A program made the position numbers and the translations under genes. The notes below the pieces were generated by a model, which made no database searches, was not told the DNA's origin, and worked only from the letters and a program-made list of their open reading frames with translations. Below are positions 1-9,772 of a stretch of 64,000 nt of DNA, piece by piece. Source of the stretch: Solirubrobacter soli DSM 22325 (GTDB lineage Bacteria; Actinomycetota; Thermoleophilia; Solirubrobacterales; Solirubrobacteraceae); the NCBI RefSeq assembly GCF_000423665.1, contig NZ_AUIK01000022.1:124001-188000 (forward strand), written 5' to 3'. Positions within the stretch are counted from its first letter, which is position 1. Every line of letters starts with the position of its first letter.

Positions 1-138
1 GCCGCCTTCGGCTCGCCGCTCGGCGGCGGCGGGCGCTACGACGACCTGCTCGGCCGCTTCGGCCGCGAGCTGCCCGCCTGTGGCTGGGCGCTCGACGTCG
101 AGCGCGTCCATGCCGCCCGCCTTCAGGAGCGGCGATGA
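1..138 (+). CDS. hisZ: ATP phosphoribosyltransferase regulatory subunit HisZ, C-terminal part (5' end outside window)
   Basis: The first 45 codons are the end of a HisS-like catalytic-core protein: the class II synthetase motif GGGGRYDDLLGRF is followed by ACGWALDVER. Directly ahead of a short-form HisG this is best read as HisZ, the HisS paralogue that binds HisG and makes it active and histidine-sensitive, rather than HisRS, which would carry a further anticodon-binding domain after this motif. The stop codon overlaps the hisG start by 4 bp (ATGA), indicating translational coupling. Confidence 0.8.
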   Translation, partial: AAFGSPLGGGGRYDDLLGRFGRELPACGWALDVERVHAARLQERR

Positions 139-752
139 GGATCGCCGTGCCCCGCGGGGCGATGTTCAAGGAGACGCTGGACCTGCTCGACACGCTCGGG
201 ATCGACACGAGCGAGGTGCGCGCCAACGACCGCAAGCTGCTCTTCGAGGACGCCGGGATCATCACGATGCGGCCGTCGGACGTCCCGACCTACGTCGAAG
301 CGGGCGCCGCCGACCTCGGCATCACGGGCAAGGACGTGCTGGCCGAGCAGGGCGGACGCGGCGTGTATGAGCTGCACGACCTCGGCTTCGGGCCGTGCAC
401 GATGGTCTTCGCGACGGTCGAGGGGGAGGACCCCGCCGCTGAGGCGCTGCGCCGCCTCGGCGTGATGCGGATCGCGACCAAGTACGCCCGGATCGCCCAC
501 AACTACTTCGAGCGCACCGGCCGCCAGGTCGAGATCGTCGAGGTCAAGGGCTCGGTCGAGCTCGCGCCGCTGACCGGCATGGTCGACGGGATCGTCGATC
601 TCACCGCGACCGGCACGACCCTGCGCGAGAACGGCCTCGTCGTGCGCGAGGAGATCATGGGCTCGACCGCCCGCCTGATCGCCAACCCGGTCTCCTACCG
701 CGTCAAGGCGGCGGAGATCGACGCCGTGCTGGAGAAGCTCGGTGCGCGCTGA
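135..752 (+). CDS. hisG: ATP phosphoribosyltransferase, short form (HisG_S)
   Basis: 205 residues. It catalyses the first step of histidine synthesis, ATP + PRPP to phosphoribosyl-ATP. The PRPP loop DLTATGTTLRENGL lies at residues 155-168. The protein stops soon after the catalytic core, so it lacks the C-terminal regulatory domain of long HisG; the short form needs HisZ, whose 3' end lies just upstream. The ATG overlaps the hisZ stop, and the end overlaps the GTG start of hisD by 11 bp. Confidence 0.95.
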   Translation: MRIAVPRGAMFKETLDLLDTLGIDTSEVRANDRKLLFEDAGIITMRPSDVPTYVEAGAADLGITGKDVLAEQGGRGVYELHDLGFGPCTMVFATVEGEDPAAEALRRLGVMRIATKYARIAHNYFERTGRQVEIVEVKGSVELAPLTGMVDGIVDLTATGTTLRENGLVVREEIMGSTARLIANPVSYRVKAAEIDAVLEKLGAR

Positions 753-1929
753 GCACGCGCCGCACGTGGCCGCGCAGATCCGCGCGGCGGTGCCCGCGGG
801 CGCGTCGGTGGCCGAGGACGTCGCGGCGATCATCGCGGCCGTGCGCGAGCGGGGCGACGACGCGGTGCGCGAGTACGAAACGCGGTTCGGCACGAACTTA
901 AACGGGTCTGACCCCTTTAAGTTGGGGGAGGTCGAGCTCGACGCGGCGCTCGACGCGCTCGACCCCGCGGTGCGCAAGGGCCTGGAGGTCGCCATCCACA
1001 ACGTCCGCGCGGTCGCGCAGGCGGGCCTCGACGAGGACCGGCGGGTGGATCTGCCCGAGGGGCAGACCGTCACACTGCGGGAGATCCCGGTGAGAAGGGC
1101 CGCGGTCTACGCGCCGTCCGGGCGTCACCCCTATCCGAGCACCGTCGTCATGGGCGCGATCACGGCCAAGGCGGCGGGCGTCGACGAGGTCGTCCTCGCC
1201 ACCGCGCCACACCCCGTGATCCTCGCGGCGGCCAGGCTCTGCGAGGTCGACGCCGTCTACGCGATCACCGGCGCTCAGGCCGTCGCCGCGCTCGCGTACG
1301 GGACCGAGTCGATCGAGCGCGTGGACGTGATCGTCGGCCCCGGCTCCCTTTGGGTCCAGGAGGCCAAGCGCCAGGTCGCGCACACCGTCGGCATCGACGG
1401 CTTCGCCGGACCCTCCGACCTGACCGTGATCGCCACCGAGGGCGCGGACGTGGAGGCGCTCAAGCTCGACCTGCAGGCCCAGGCCGAGCACGGCGAGGGC
1501 TCGCTGACCGTGGCGATCGCCACCGACGCCGAGATCCTCGAGCAGCTCGAGGCGTCCAGCAAGGTCCTCGCGTACGACCTGGAGGCCGCGCTCGCGCTGG
1601 CCGAGGCGCTCGCCCCCGAGCACCTGCAGCTCGCCGGCGACGAGGCCGAGCGACTCGCCCCACGCGTCCGCAGCGCCGGCTGCGTGTTCGTCGGCAACGC
1701 CGCCGGGACCGCGTTCGGCGACTACGTCGCGGGTTCGAACCACACGCTTCCGACCGAAGGCGCCGCCCGCTTCGCCTCCGGCCTCAACGTGCGCCACTTC
1801 CGGCGCCGGATGGCCGAGGTCCGCCTCCACGACGCCGCGCCCGCACTCGCGGCGGCCGGCGTGCCGATCGCCGAGGCCGAAGGCTTCGAGGCGCACGCCG
1901 CCAGCATGAGGCTGCGTCAGAATCGATGA
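742..1929 (+). CDS. hisD: Histidinol dehydrogenase, with an in-frame palindromic insert
   Basis: 395 residues from a GTG start. It performs the last two NAD-dependent oxidations, histidinol to histidine. Zinc and catalytic sites are present: Gln and His in QAQAEHGEG, the Glu-His pair in APEHLQL, Asp in GDYVAGSNHTLPT and His in the C-terminal EAHA. The protein is divergent: YAPSGRHPYPST replaces the usual YVPGGRA region and VGPGSLW replaces VGPGN. Residues 52-61 (NLNGSDPFKL) are encoded by a 29-bp palindrome in a surface-variable N-terminal region, so the protein is probably still functional. Confidence 0.93.
   Translation: MRAEHAPHVAAQIRAAVPAGASVAEDVAAIIAAVRERGDDAVREYETRFGTNLNGSDPFKLGEVELDAALDALDPAVRKGLEVAIHNVRAVAQAGLDEDRRVDLPEGQTVTLREIPVRRAAVYAPSGRHPYPSTVVMGAITAKAAGVDEVVLATAPHPVILAAARLCEVDAVYAITGAQAVAALAYGTESIERVDVIVGPGSLWVQEAKRQVAHTVGIDGFAGPSDLTVIATEGADVEALKLDLQAQAEHGEGSLTVAIATDAEILEQLEASSKVLAYDLEAALALAEALAPEHLQLAGDEAERLAPRVRSAGCVFVGNAAGTAFGDYVAGSNHTLPTEGAARFASGLNVRHFRRRMAEVRLHDAAPALAAAGVPIAEAEGFEAHAASMRLRQNR
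895..923. repeat. 29-bp palindromic element inside hisD (family copy 1)
   Basis: Arms AACTTAAACGGG and CCCCTTTAAGTT (11 of 12 pair) flank the 5-nt centre TCTGA. The same architecture and core recur at 16463-16491 and 45094-45120, with a half copy at 45155-45173. Here it is read in the frame that avoids its TGA. Confidence 0.85.
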
Positions 1930-2528
1930 CCGTGACCCGCACCGCCACGCTCAGCCGCAAGACCGGCGAGACCGACGTCGCCCTGACGCTCGGCCTGTCC
2001 GGAAGCGGCGCCGGCACCCGTGAGACGGGGGTCGGCTTCTTCGATCACATGCTCGACCTGCTCGCCCGCCACGGGAAGCTGGACCTCGACGTCAAGGTCA
2101 CCGGCGACCTCCAGACCGGCTCGCACCACACGGTCGAGGACACGGGGATCGTGCTCGGGCAGGCGCTCGACCAGGCGCTCGGCGACCGCAAGGGGATCGT
2201 CCGCTACGGTCACGCCGTGGTCCCGATGGACGAGGCGCGCGCCGCGGTCGCGCTCGACATCTCCGGCCGCCCGTACGCGCTGATCGAGGGCTTCGACCGC
2301 CTGCCCGCGGGGCACATCAACGGCTTCGAGTACGAGGCGGCGGAAGAGTTCTTCCGCGCGCTGGCGTCCTCCGCCCGCCTGACCCTGCACGTCCACCTCC
2401 AGGCGGGAACGAACGCGCACCACATGATCGAGGCGTGCTTCAAGGCCCTGGCCCGCGCGCTGCGCATCGCGGTCAGCATCGATCCCGAGGAGACCGGCGT
2501 GCCGTCGACCAAGGGGACGCTGACGTGA
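1926..2528 (+). CDS. hisB: Imidazoleglycerol-phosphate dehydratase
   Basis: 200 residues, the usual size of the monofunctional enzyme; there is no N-terminal phosphatase domain. The Mn-binding His/Glu clusters of this family are visible: GVGFFDHML, SHHTVEDTG and AHHMIEACFKAL. The ATG overlaps the hisD stop (ATGA) and the end overlaps the GTG of hisH. It dehydrates IGP to imidazole acetol-phosphate. Confidence 0.95.
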   Translation: MTVTRTATLSRKTGETDVALTLGLSGSGAGTRETGVGFFDHMLDLLARHGKLDLDVKVTGDLQTGSHHTVEDTGIVLGQALDQALGDRKGIVRYGHAVVPMDEARAAVALDISGRPYALIEGFDRLPAGHINGFEYEAAEEFFRALASSARLTLHVHLQAGTNAHHMIEACFKALARALRIAVSIDPEETGVPSTKGTLT

Positions 2529-3130
2529 TCGCGATCGCCGACTACGGGATGGGCAACCGCCGCAGCGTCGAGAAGGCGCTGGCGCACGTGGGGGCCGAGA
2601 GCACGATCACCACCGACGTCAGCGACGCGTCCGCGATCATCCTGCCCGGCGTGGGTGCCTTCCCGGAGGCGATGCGCCACCTCGAGCGCAGCGGCCTGGG
2701 CGAGCAGCTCAAGGAACGGGCGCAGGCGGGGGTCCCGCTGCTCGGCATCTGCCTCGGCATGCAGCTGCTGTTCGAGTCCTCGACCGAGCACGAGGGCGCC
2801 GAGGGCCTCGGCATCCTGCCCGGCACGGTGACGCGCCTCGAGAGCCCGCGGCTCCCGCACATCGGCTGGAACCTCGTCACCTTCGAGCGCGACAGCGCGC
2901 TGACCGAGGGCCTGGGCGACGCCGCCGCCTTCTACCACGTGCACTCCTTCGCCTGCCGCCCCGCCGACGCCACGGACGTCGTCGGCACGAGCGAGTACGG
3001 CGAGCGCTTCGTCTCCGTCGTCGAGCGCGACAACGTCATGGCCAGCCAGTTCCACCCTGAGAAGTCGTCCCGCGACGGGCTGCGCATGCTGCGCAACTTC
3101 GCCCAGCTCGCGGCGGTCGCGGTCGCATGA
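2525..3130 (+). CDS. hisH: Imidazole glycerol phosphate synthase, glutaminase subunit
   Basis: 201 residues from a GTG start embedded in the hisB stop (GTGA). It is a class I glutamine amidotransferase: nucleophile Cys in LLGICLGMQLL and the His-Glu pair in SQFHPEKS. It hydrolyses glutamine and channels ammonia to HisF. The end overlaps the hisA start by 4 bp. Confidence 0.95.
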   Translation: MIAIADYGMGNRRSVEKALAHVGAESTITTDVSDASAIILPGVGAFPEAMRHLERSGLGEQLKERAQAGVPLLGICLGMQLLFESSTEHEGAEGLGILPGTVTRLESPRLPHIGWNLVTFERDSALTEGLGDAAAFYHVHSFACRPADATDVVGTSEYGERFVSVVERDNVMASQFHPEKSSRDGLRMLRNFAQLAAVAVA

Positions 3131-3855
3131 TCCTCTATCCCGCGATCGACATCATGAACGGCCAGGCGGTGCGCCTGGTCGAGGGCGTCTTCGAGGACGC
3201 CACCACGTATCACGCCGACCCGCTCGACGCTGCCCAGTCCTGGGTGGACGCGGGCGCGCGCTTCCTGCACGTCGTCGACCTCGACGGCGCCCGCTCCGGC
3301 GAGCCGAAGTCGCTCGACCACCTCAAGCGGATCGTCGCCGCGACCGGCATCCCGATCCAGTACGGGGGCGGCCTGCGGACCGTCGACGCCGTCCGTGACG
3401 CCCTGCGCGCCGGCGCCGAGCGCGCGATCGTCGGTACCGCCGCCTTCAAGGACATCGACTTCCTCGACGACATCATCGCCCAGTTCGGGCCGCGGATCGT
3501 CGTCGCCGTCGACACCAAGAACGGCATGATCGCCACCGAGGGCTGGACGCAGACGACCGAGCTGCCGGTGGTCGAGGCGATCAAGCGACTGACCGGCCGC
3601 GGCGTGCGCTCCTTCGTCTTCACCGACGTGTCGCGCGACGGCAAGCTCACCGGCCCTGACCTCGAGGCGGTCAAGCAGGTCGCACAGGCCGTCCGCGGGC
3701 GCTTCATCTACAGCGGCGGGATCGGCTCGCTCGAGCACCTGCGCGCGCTCGCCAGGCTGCGCCAGGTGAACATGGCGGGCGTGATCGCCGGCAAGTCGCT
3801 GTATGAGAAGAAGTTCACCGTGGCCGAGGGTCAGGCCGCGCTCGACGGGGCCTGA
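3127..3855 (+). CDS. hisA: Phosphoribosylformimino-5-aminoimidazole carboxamide ribotide isomerase (HisA/PriA)
   Basis: 242-residue TIM barrel with the acid/base Asp pair in YPAIDIMNG and FTDVSRDG and the phosphate-binding half-repeat IQYGGGLR. It converts ProFAR to PRFAR. In many actinomycetes this enzyme is PriA and also replaces TrpF; nothing in the sequence alone separates the two, so the bifunctional role is open. It lies between hisH and hisF. Confidence 0.93.
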   Translation: MILYPAIDIMNGQAVRLVEGVFEDATTYHADPLDAAQSWVDAGARFLHVVDLDGARSGEPKSLDHLKRIVAATGIPIQYGGGLRTVDAVRDALRAGAERAIVGTAAFKDIDFLDDIIAQFGPRIVVAVDTKNGMIATEGWTQTTELPVVEAIKRLTGRGVRSFVFTDVSRDGKLTGPDLEAVKQVAQAVRGRFIYSGGIGSLEHLRALARLRQVNMAGVIAGKSLYEKKFTVAEGQAALDGA

Positions 3856-3865
3856 GCGTGCACTG

Positions 3866-4621
<756 letters not shown>

Positions 4622-5942
4622 GCGCGTAGAGGCTCGAGAAGCCGGTCAGGAAGATCGTCCGCCCGTCGGAGATGACGGGATTGAACGCCCCGCGGCCCAT
4701 CTTGAAGACGGTCTTGCCGGTGCGCCCGCCGAGGCCCGTCGTGTCCTTCTTGGCGTAGTTGGAGAAGTAGACGATGTCGCCGATGACGGTCGCGCCGCCT
4801 GAGATCTTGCCGCCGAAGTTGCGCGACCAGCGGACCTTCCCGGACCGCGCGTCGACGGCGTAGAACTTGCCGTCGTAGGAGCCGAAGTAGACCGTCGGCT
4901 TCATCCCCGGCAGTTGCGCGACGGCGGGGGAGGAGTACACGTAGGACCCGGTCCCCTTCGTCCACGCGAGCTTGCCGTTGTCGGACGCGAACGAGTACAT
5001 CCGGCCGTCGGTGTTGCCGATGTACACGCGGCCGTAGGCGACCGCGGGGGTCGAGTAGAACTGGCCGCTGCGCAGGCCGAACTTCCCGCCCTTGGTGCCG
5101 GTCGTCCACACTTCGCCGCCGTCGGTCTGGCGCAGCGCGTACACGCGGCCCGAGTAGTCGCCGAAGAACAGCTTGCCGTTGGCGAGCGCGAGCCCGGACT
5201 TGACCGCGCCGCTGGCCTTGTACTTCCAGCGCACCGCGCCGTCGCCGGCGCGGATCGAGTACACGGTGCCGTTCTCGGAGCCGAGGTAGATGCGGTCGCC
5301 GTCGAACACCGGCGAGGACTCCGAGCGCGACGGCAGCAGGCGCTTCCAGAGCACCTTGCCGGTCTTGGCGTCGAGCGCGTAGACGGCCCCTGGCAGGTTC
5401 TTCCCGCGTGAGAGCAGCGGGACGAAGATGCGCCCGTTGCCGTAGGCGGGCGAGGCCGCGGCCAGCACGCCCAGCTTCTTCTTCCACACGGCCTTGCCCG
5501 TGCGCTTGTCGATCGCGTGCAGCGACCCGTTGTTCTTGAGCAGGAACAGCTTGCCCTCGGCCATCACCGGCGGGAACTCGAGCAGCACCGACCCCGGGTA
5601 CGTCCAGACGCGCCAGAACGGCGGCCGCAGGAGCCTGGAGGCCGGCAGGAACTTGCGCCGGTCCTTGGAGTAGCCGTAGTTCGCCCAGACGAAGTTGCGC
5701 AGCGGATCGACCTGCTTGGAGCCCTCCTTGGGCTCCTCCGGGATCGCGTCGGGCACCTCGGTCGCGGTCGGTTCGGGATCGAACTCGACGTTGGGGTTCG
5801 AGGTGTCCTCCGGTGGGCGCGTGAGCGCGAACACGGCACCGCCGGCAACGAACAGCAGCAGCACCACAACGGCGCCCAGGAGCAATTTCTTCCTGGTCGT
5901 CATGAAGTCGAAGCAGGGTAGCCGGGGGGCTTAACGGAACAT

Positions 5943-7076
5943 GTGGGTATGGACCCTCTCCGCGCGGCCCCAGGAGCCGACATCGTGCTCGCAGCGGTCG
6001 CGGGGGAGCCGGGCGTGCACGTGGTCGGCGGCGCCGTCCGCGACGCGCTGCGCGGCCAGGTGCCGCGCGAGCTCGACCTCGTCGTCGAGGGCGATGCCGT
6101 CAGCGTCGCGCGACACGCCGCCGAGCGCGTCGGCGGCACGTTGACCGTCCACGAGCGCTTCGGAACCGCGACGATCCGCACCGGCGACTTCGCGTTCGAC
6201 ATCGCGGGCGCCCGGCGGGAGACCTACGAGCGCCCGGGAGCGCTGCCCACCGTGGCGCTGGGCGCGACCATCGAGGAGGACCTCGCGCGCCGCGACTTCA
6301 CCGTCAACGCGATGGCGGTCAGCCTGAGCACGGGCGACATCACGCAGTGGCCCGGCGCCCGCGACGACCTCGACGCCGGCGTCCTGCGCGTCCTCCACGA
6401 CCGCTCGTTCATCGACGATCCGACGCGGATGCTGCGCCTCGTCCGCTACGCCGCGCGGCTCGAGTTCGCCGTCGCGGCGTCCACGGACGCCTTGATCGAC
6501 CCCGCGCTCCTGGACACCGTGACCGGCGACCGCGCCGGCAACGAGTTGCGCCTGGCGCTCAAGGAGCCGTTCGCCGCCCTCGAGCTCCTCGATCGTTACG
6601 GGTTGGGCCGGGCGCTGCTCGGCGAGCACTTCGCAGTCAACTGGCTCGCCGAGCGCGCCGGGCCGGGGGTACTTGCCCTCGCGGCGTGCGCCACCGCGAT
6701 ACCCCGTGAGGAGCTCGCCGCCCGCCTCAACCACCTCGGTTTCGAGAGGCAGGACCGAGATGTAGTCGTGGCCGCGGCGGGCGGCTTCGAGCGCCTTCAC
6801 GGTCACTTGGACGGTTCCGACGCCGAGGTGTGGCGCCTTTTGCGCCGCGAGCGCCCGGAGACCGTGCAGCTGCTGGCCGCGGGCGGCGACGAAGGCGCCC
6901 AGCGCTACCTGAACCGGATCCGCCACCGCAAGCTCTCGATCTCGGGCGACGACCTCGTCGCGCAGGGCCTGAAGGGTCCGCAGGTGGGGGAGGGCCTAGC
7001 GCGGGCGATGGAGGCCATGCTCGACGGCCGCGCGCCGGACAAGCAGAGCCAGCTGGCCGCGGCAATACCCTCTTGA
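5943..7076 (+). CDS. cca: CCA tRNA nucleotidyltransferase / poly(A) polymerase family protein
   Basis: 377 residues from GTG (an ATG two codons later is an alternative). Class II nucleotidyltransferase: GGAVRDALRG, the metal-binding strand RELDLVVEG, RRDFTVNAMA and FIDDPTRMLRLVRYAAR, in the normal order. The first metal ligand of the DxD pair is Glu (ELD), a mild deviation. There is no HD domain at the C-terminus. Adding CCA to tRNA 3' ends is the likely role; A-adding only or poly(A) polymerase activity cannot be excluded. Confidence 0.85.
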   Translation: MGMDPLRAAPGADIVLAAVAGEPGVHVVGGAVRDALRGQVPRELDLVVEGDAVSVARHAAERVGGTLTVHERFGTATIRTGDFAFDIAGARRETYERPGALPTVALGATIEEDLARRDFTVNAMAVSLSTGDITQWPGARDDLDAGVLRVLHDRSFIDDPTRMLRLVRYAARLEFAVAASTDALIDPALLDTVTGDRAGNELRLALKEPFAALELLDRYGLGRALLGEHFAVNWLAERAGPGVLALAACATAIPREELAARLNHLGFERQDRDVVVAAAGGFERLHGHLDGSDAEVWRLLRRERPETVQLLAAGGDEGAQRYLNRIRHRKLSISGDDLVAQGLKGPQVGEGLARAMEAMLDGRAPDKQSQLAAAIPS

Positions 7077-7079
7077 CCC

Positions 7080-7799
7080 GTGGAGTTCCGTTGGGAGAAC
7101 GAGCAGCTGGTGGTGGACCTGCCGCATGCGCGGGCGGTGTTCTCGAGCCGCCACGGGGGTGTGTCGAGCGGGCCGTTCGACTCGCTCAACCTCGGTCTGC
7201 TGACCGATGACGCGCCCGAGAACGTCGCCGAGAACCGCCGCCGGCTGGGGGAGACGGTCGGCCATCCGTGGCCGCGCTTCTGTTACGGACGCCAGGTCCA
7301 CGGCGCGACCGTCCGGCGCGCGACGGAGCCGCCGTCCGAGCAGCGGCCCTACACCCACGAGGACGGCCAGGCGACGGCGCTGAGCGACGCCGCCGCGATC
7401 GTCTTCGTCGCCGACTGCCTGCCGGTCCTGCTCGCCGCCGACGGGGCCGTGGCCGCGCTGCACTGCGGCTGGAAGCCGCTCGCGGCGAACATCGTCGACG
7501 AGGGCATCGCCGCGCTGCGCGAGGTGGGCGGGACCGGCCCGATCGTCGCCGCGCTCGGCCCGAGCGCGCGCGGCTGCTGTTACGAGGTGGGCGAGGAGGT
7601 CCACGAGCACTTCACCGCCTACGACGCGCGGCGCGGCCAGAACCTCGACATCGCGGCGGTCGCCAGACAGCAACTCGAGGCCCACGGCATCGAGGTGCTC
7701 GACGTGGAGTTGTGCACGATCTGCGACGAGCGCTTCTTCAGCCATCGCCGCGACAAGGGCGTCACCGGCCGCCAGGCGGGGGTCATATGCCGCGCCTGA
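7080..7799 (+). CDS. pgeF: Polyphenol oxidase / purine nucleoside phosphorylase family protein (PgeF, YfiH)
   Basis: 239 residues, GTG start 3 bp after cca. Family zinc and catalytic motifs: GRQVHGATV, FVADCLPVLL, ALHCGWKPLAANIV and the Cys-rich GARGCCYEVG-like segment (SARGCCYEVG). The usual HAGWRG is HCGWKP here. The family removes UDP-MurNAc/L-Ser editing products or acts on purine nucleosides. It commonly sits with yggS and sepF in the division cluster, as here; a TACCCT hexamer 8 nt before the GTG suggests a leaderless transcript. Confidence 0.85.
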   Translation: MEFRWENEQLVVDLPHARAVFSSRHGGVSSGPFDSLNLGLLTDDAPENVAENRRRLGETVGHPWPRFCYGRQVHGATVRRATEPPSEQRPYTHEDGQATALSDAAAIVFVADCLPVLLAADGAVAALHCGWKPLAANIVDEGIAALREVGGTGPIVAALGPSARGCCYEVGEEVHEHFTAYDARRGQNLDIAAVARQQLEAHGIEVLDVELCTICDERFFSHRRDKGVTGRQAGVICRA

Positions 7800-8434
7800 T
7801 CACCGGGCTCGACGCCGCGACGATCGCCCGCAACCTCGAGCGGGTGCGCGAGACCATCGCCGACGCCGGCCGCGACCCCGCGACCGTGGACATCCTCGCC
7901 GCGGTCAAGTACGTCCCGATCGACGAGATCGGCACGCTGCGCGAGGCCGGCCTCACCCTGCTGGGCGAGAACCGCGCCCAGGAGCTCGAGGACAAGGCGA
8001 CGCTTCACCCCGACTTCCGCTGGCACTTCATCGGCCAGCTGCAGTCGCGCAAGGTCAAGCAGATCCTCCCGTACGTCGAGCTGATCCACTCGGTGGCGTC
8101 CGAGTCCGCGCTGCGTCAGCTCGAGGTCCACGGCACGCCCGAGACCGAGATCCTTCTCGAGGTCAATGTCGCGGGGGAGGAGGGCAAGGCCGGCATCGCG
8201 CCCGCCGCCCTCGAGCACTACCTGGAGCTCTCTCCCGCCAAGGTCGTCGGCCTGATGACGATGCCCCCGTTTGCGGAGGATCCGGAGGCGAGCCGCCCGC
8301 ACTTCGCCCGCCTGGCCGAGCTCGCCGCCGCTCACGGGCTCCGGCACCTGAGCATGGGAACCTCGCAGGACTACGCCGTCGCTGCAGCCGAAGGTGCAAC
8401 GATTGTGCGGATCGGCACGTCCCTCTATACGTAG
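7787..8434 (+). CDS. yggS: PLP homeostasis protein, YggS/PROSC family
   Basis: 215 residues; the start lies 13 bp inside the end of pgeF. It is a single-domain PLP-binding barrel: Schiff-base Lys in ILAAVKYVP, WHFIGQLQSRK, and the phosphate-binding end LSMGTSQDYAVAAAEGATIVRIG split over two conserved blocks. No enzymatic activity is known; the family buffers PLP. Adjacent to sepF as in most Gram-positive genomes. Confidence 0.93.
   Translation: MPRLITGLDAATIARNLERVRETIADAGRDPATVDILAAVKYVPIDEIGTLREAGLTLLGENRAQELEDKATLHPDFRWHFIGQLQSRKVKQILPYVELIHSVASESALRQLEVHGTPETEILLEVNVAGEEGKAGIAPAALEHYLELSPAKVVGLMTMPPFAEDPEASRPHFARLAELAAAHGLRHLSMGTSQDYAVAAAEGATIVRIGTSLYT
8403..8431 (+). promoter_or_regulatory. 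Putative housekeeping promoter for sepF inside the 3' end of yggS
   Basis: TTGTGC (8403-8408) and TATACG (8426-8431) are separated by 17 bp. A start near 8438 would give a leader of about 44 nt that holds a 6-bp hairpin (CAGGGA/TCCCTG, 8443-8460). Confidence 0.45.
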
Positions 8435-8481
8435 AGTGTGAGCAGGGAAAGTTCTCCCTGTCCCGAACGATTCACCCGACT

Positions 8482-9024
8482 ATGGCCTTGGGCAATTCCC
8501 TTAGAAGAGTCGCTGTGTACTTCGGTCTGGCTGAAGACCGCGAGTACTACGACGACGATGAACCGGAGGTTCGCGAGCAGCGCGCGCCCCAGCCTCGCTA
8601 CGAGGAGGAGGAGCGCCCGAACGTGCGCCGCCTGCAGTCCTCGCGGCGCCGGCGCGACGAGATCGACGACATCTTCGGCGACGACTCGACGTCCGAGCGC
8701 CGCACGACGCAGTTGCGACCGGTGCCGACCCGGAACGGTCGTGGGGAGGTTCGCGTGCACCTCGTGGTTCCGAAGTCGTTCAACGACGCCCAGGACGTCG
8801 CGGACAAGTTCAAGGACTCGATCCCGGTCATCATCAACCTGCAGAGCTCGGACCCCGATCTCTCCAAGCGCCTGATCGACTTCGCCTCGGGCTTGACGTA
8901 CGCGCTCGACGGCGGAATGCAGCGCATCGCCGACAAGGTCTTCCTGCTCACGCCGCGCAACGTCGAGGTCTCCGCGGAGGAGCGCGCGGCGTTGATTGAG
9001 AAAGGCTTTTTCAACCAGTCGTAG
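8482..9024 (+). CDS. sepF: Cell division protein SepF
   Basis: 180 residues. The N-terminal amphipathic membrane-binding helix (MALGNSLRRVAVYFGL) is followed by an acidic/Arg-rich linker (about 20-85) and the FtsZ-binding SepF core (about 87-172: VHLVVPKSFNDAQDVADKF, FASGLTYALDGGMQRI). SepF tethers FtsZ to the membrane in organisms lacking FtsA. Followed closely by yggT and lspA. No clear ribosome-binding site precedes the ATG. Confidence 0.95.
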   Translation: MALGNSLRRVAVYFGLAEDREYYDDDEPEVREQRAPQPRYEEEERPNVRRLQSSRRRRDEIDDIFGDDSTSERRTTQLRPVPTRNGRGEVRVHLVVPKSFNDAQDVADKFKDSIPVIINLQSSDPDLSKRLIDFASGLTYALDGGMQRIADKVFLLTPRNVEVSAEERAALIEKGFFNQS

Positions 9025-9038
9025 ACTGGCGGGCGCTT

Positions 9039-9329
9039 ATGGAGGCCCGCCAACAGATCGCCGACTTTCTCAGCGCCCTCTTCGGCGTCTACACGCTGAT
9101 CATCTTCGCCGCGATCATCGTGTCGTGGGTGTTCTCGTTCGGCGTGCGCGTCCCGTACTCGCGCCCGCTCAACGCCGTGCTCGATTTCCTGCGCGACGTC
9201 ACGAACCCGTACCTGCGCCTGTTCCGCCGCCTGGGGCTGCAATTCGGCCCGATCGACCTCAGCCCGATCGTCGCGATCCTGGTGCTGCAGATCGGCGGGC
9301 GGATCATCGTGAACCTGATCGCGCCGTGA
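9039..9329 (+). CDS. YggT family membrane protein
   Basis: 96 residues with two hydrophobic segments (about 12-38 and 70-92) separated by the family loop RVPYSRPLNAVLDFLRDVTNP and the PYLRLFRR box. YggT proteins sit beside sepF and may help in septum or envelope biogenesis; molecular role unknown. The stop overlaps the GTG of lspA. Confidence 0.9.
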   Translation: MEARQQIADFLSALFGVYTLIIFAAIIVSWVFSFGVRVPYSRPLNAVLDFLRDVTNPYLRLFRRLGLQFGPIDLSPIVAILVLQIGGRIIVNLIAP

Positions 9330-9772
9330 CCGCATCGAAAACGGTGGCGCTGACCGCGCTGGTCGCGGCGGGGGTCGTCGTCGCCGATCAGATCTCCAAG
9401 GCGGTCGTGCGCGCCGAGATCTCGCGGTTCGAGGAGCACGAGCTGTTCCTCGGCATCAAGTTGATCAACACCCGCAACACCGGGGTCGCGTTCAGCATGT
9501 TCTCCGGCGGCGGCCCGCTCGTGGTGATCATCGCCCTGATCGCGCTCGGCGCGCTGCTGGCGTTCTTCTTCACCCACATGCACCGCCGCCTGGTCTGGCT
9601 CCCGACGGGCCTGCTGCTCGGCGGCGCCGCGGGCAACCTGATCGACCGCATCCGGGTCGGCGCGGTCACCGACTTCATCAAGTTCCCGCACTGGCCCGCG
9701 TTCAACGTCGCCGACATCTGCGTCACCTTTGGAGTCTTGTCGCTGATCTACGTGCTCGAGAAGACGAAATGA
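9326..9772 (+). CDS. lspA: Lipoprotein signal peptidase (signal peptidase II)
   Basis: 148 residues, GTG start inside the yggT stop (GTGA). Four transmembrane segments; the two catalytic Asp residues lie in GGAAGNLIDRI and FNVADICV, the hallmark of aspartyl peptidase LspA. It cleaves prolipoproteins at the lipobox. The end overlaps the rluD start. Confidence 0.95.
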   Translation: MTASKTVALTALVAAGVVVADQISKAVVRAEISRFEEHELFLGIKLINTRNTGVAFSMFSGGGPLVVIIALIALGALLAFFFTHMHRRLVWLPTGLLLGGAAGNLIDRIRVGAVTDFIKFPHWPAFNVADICVTFGVLSLIYVLEKTK

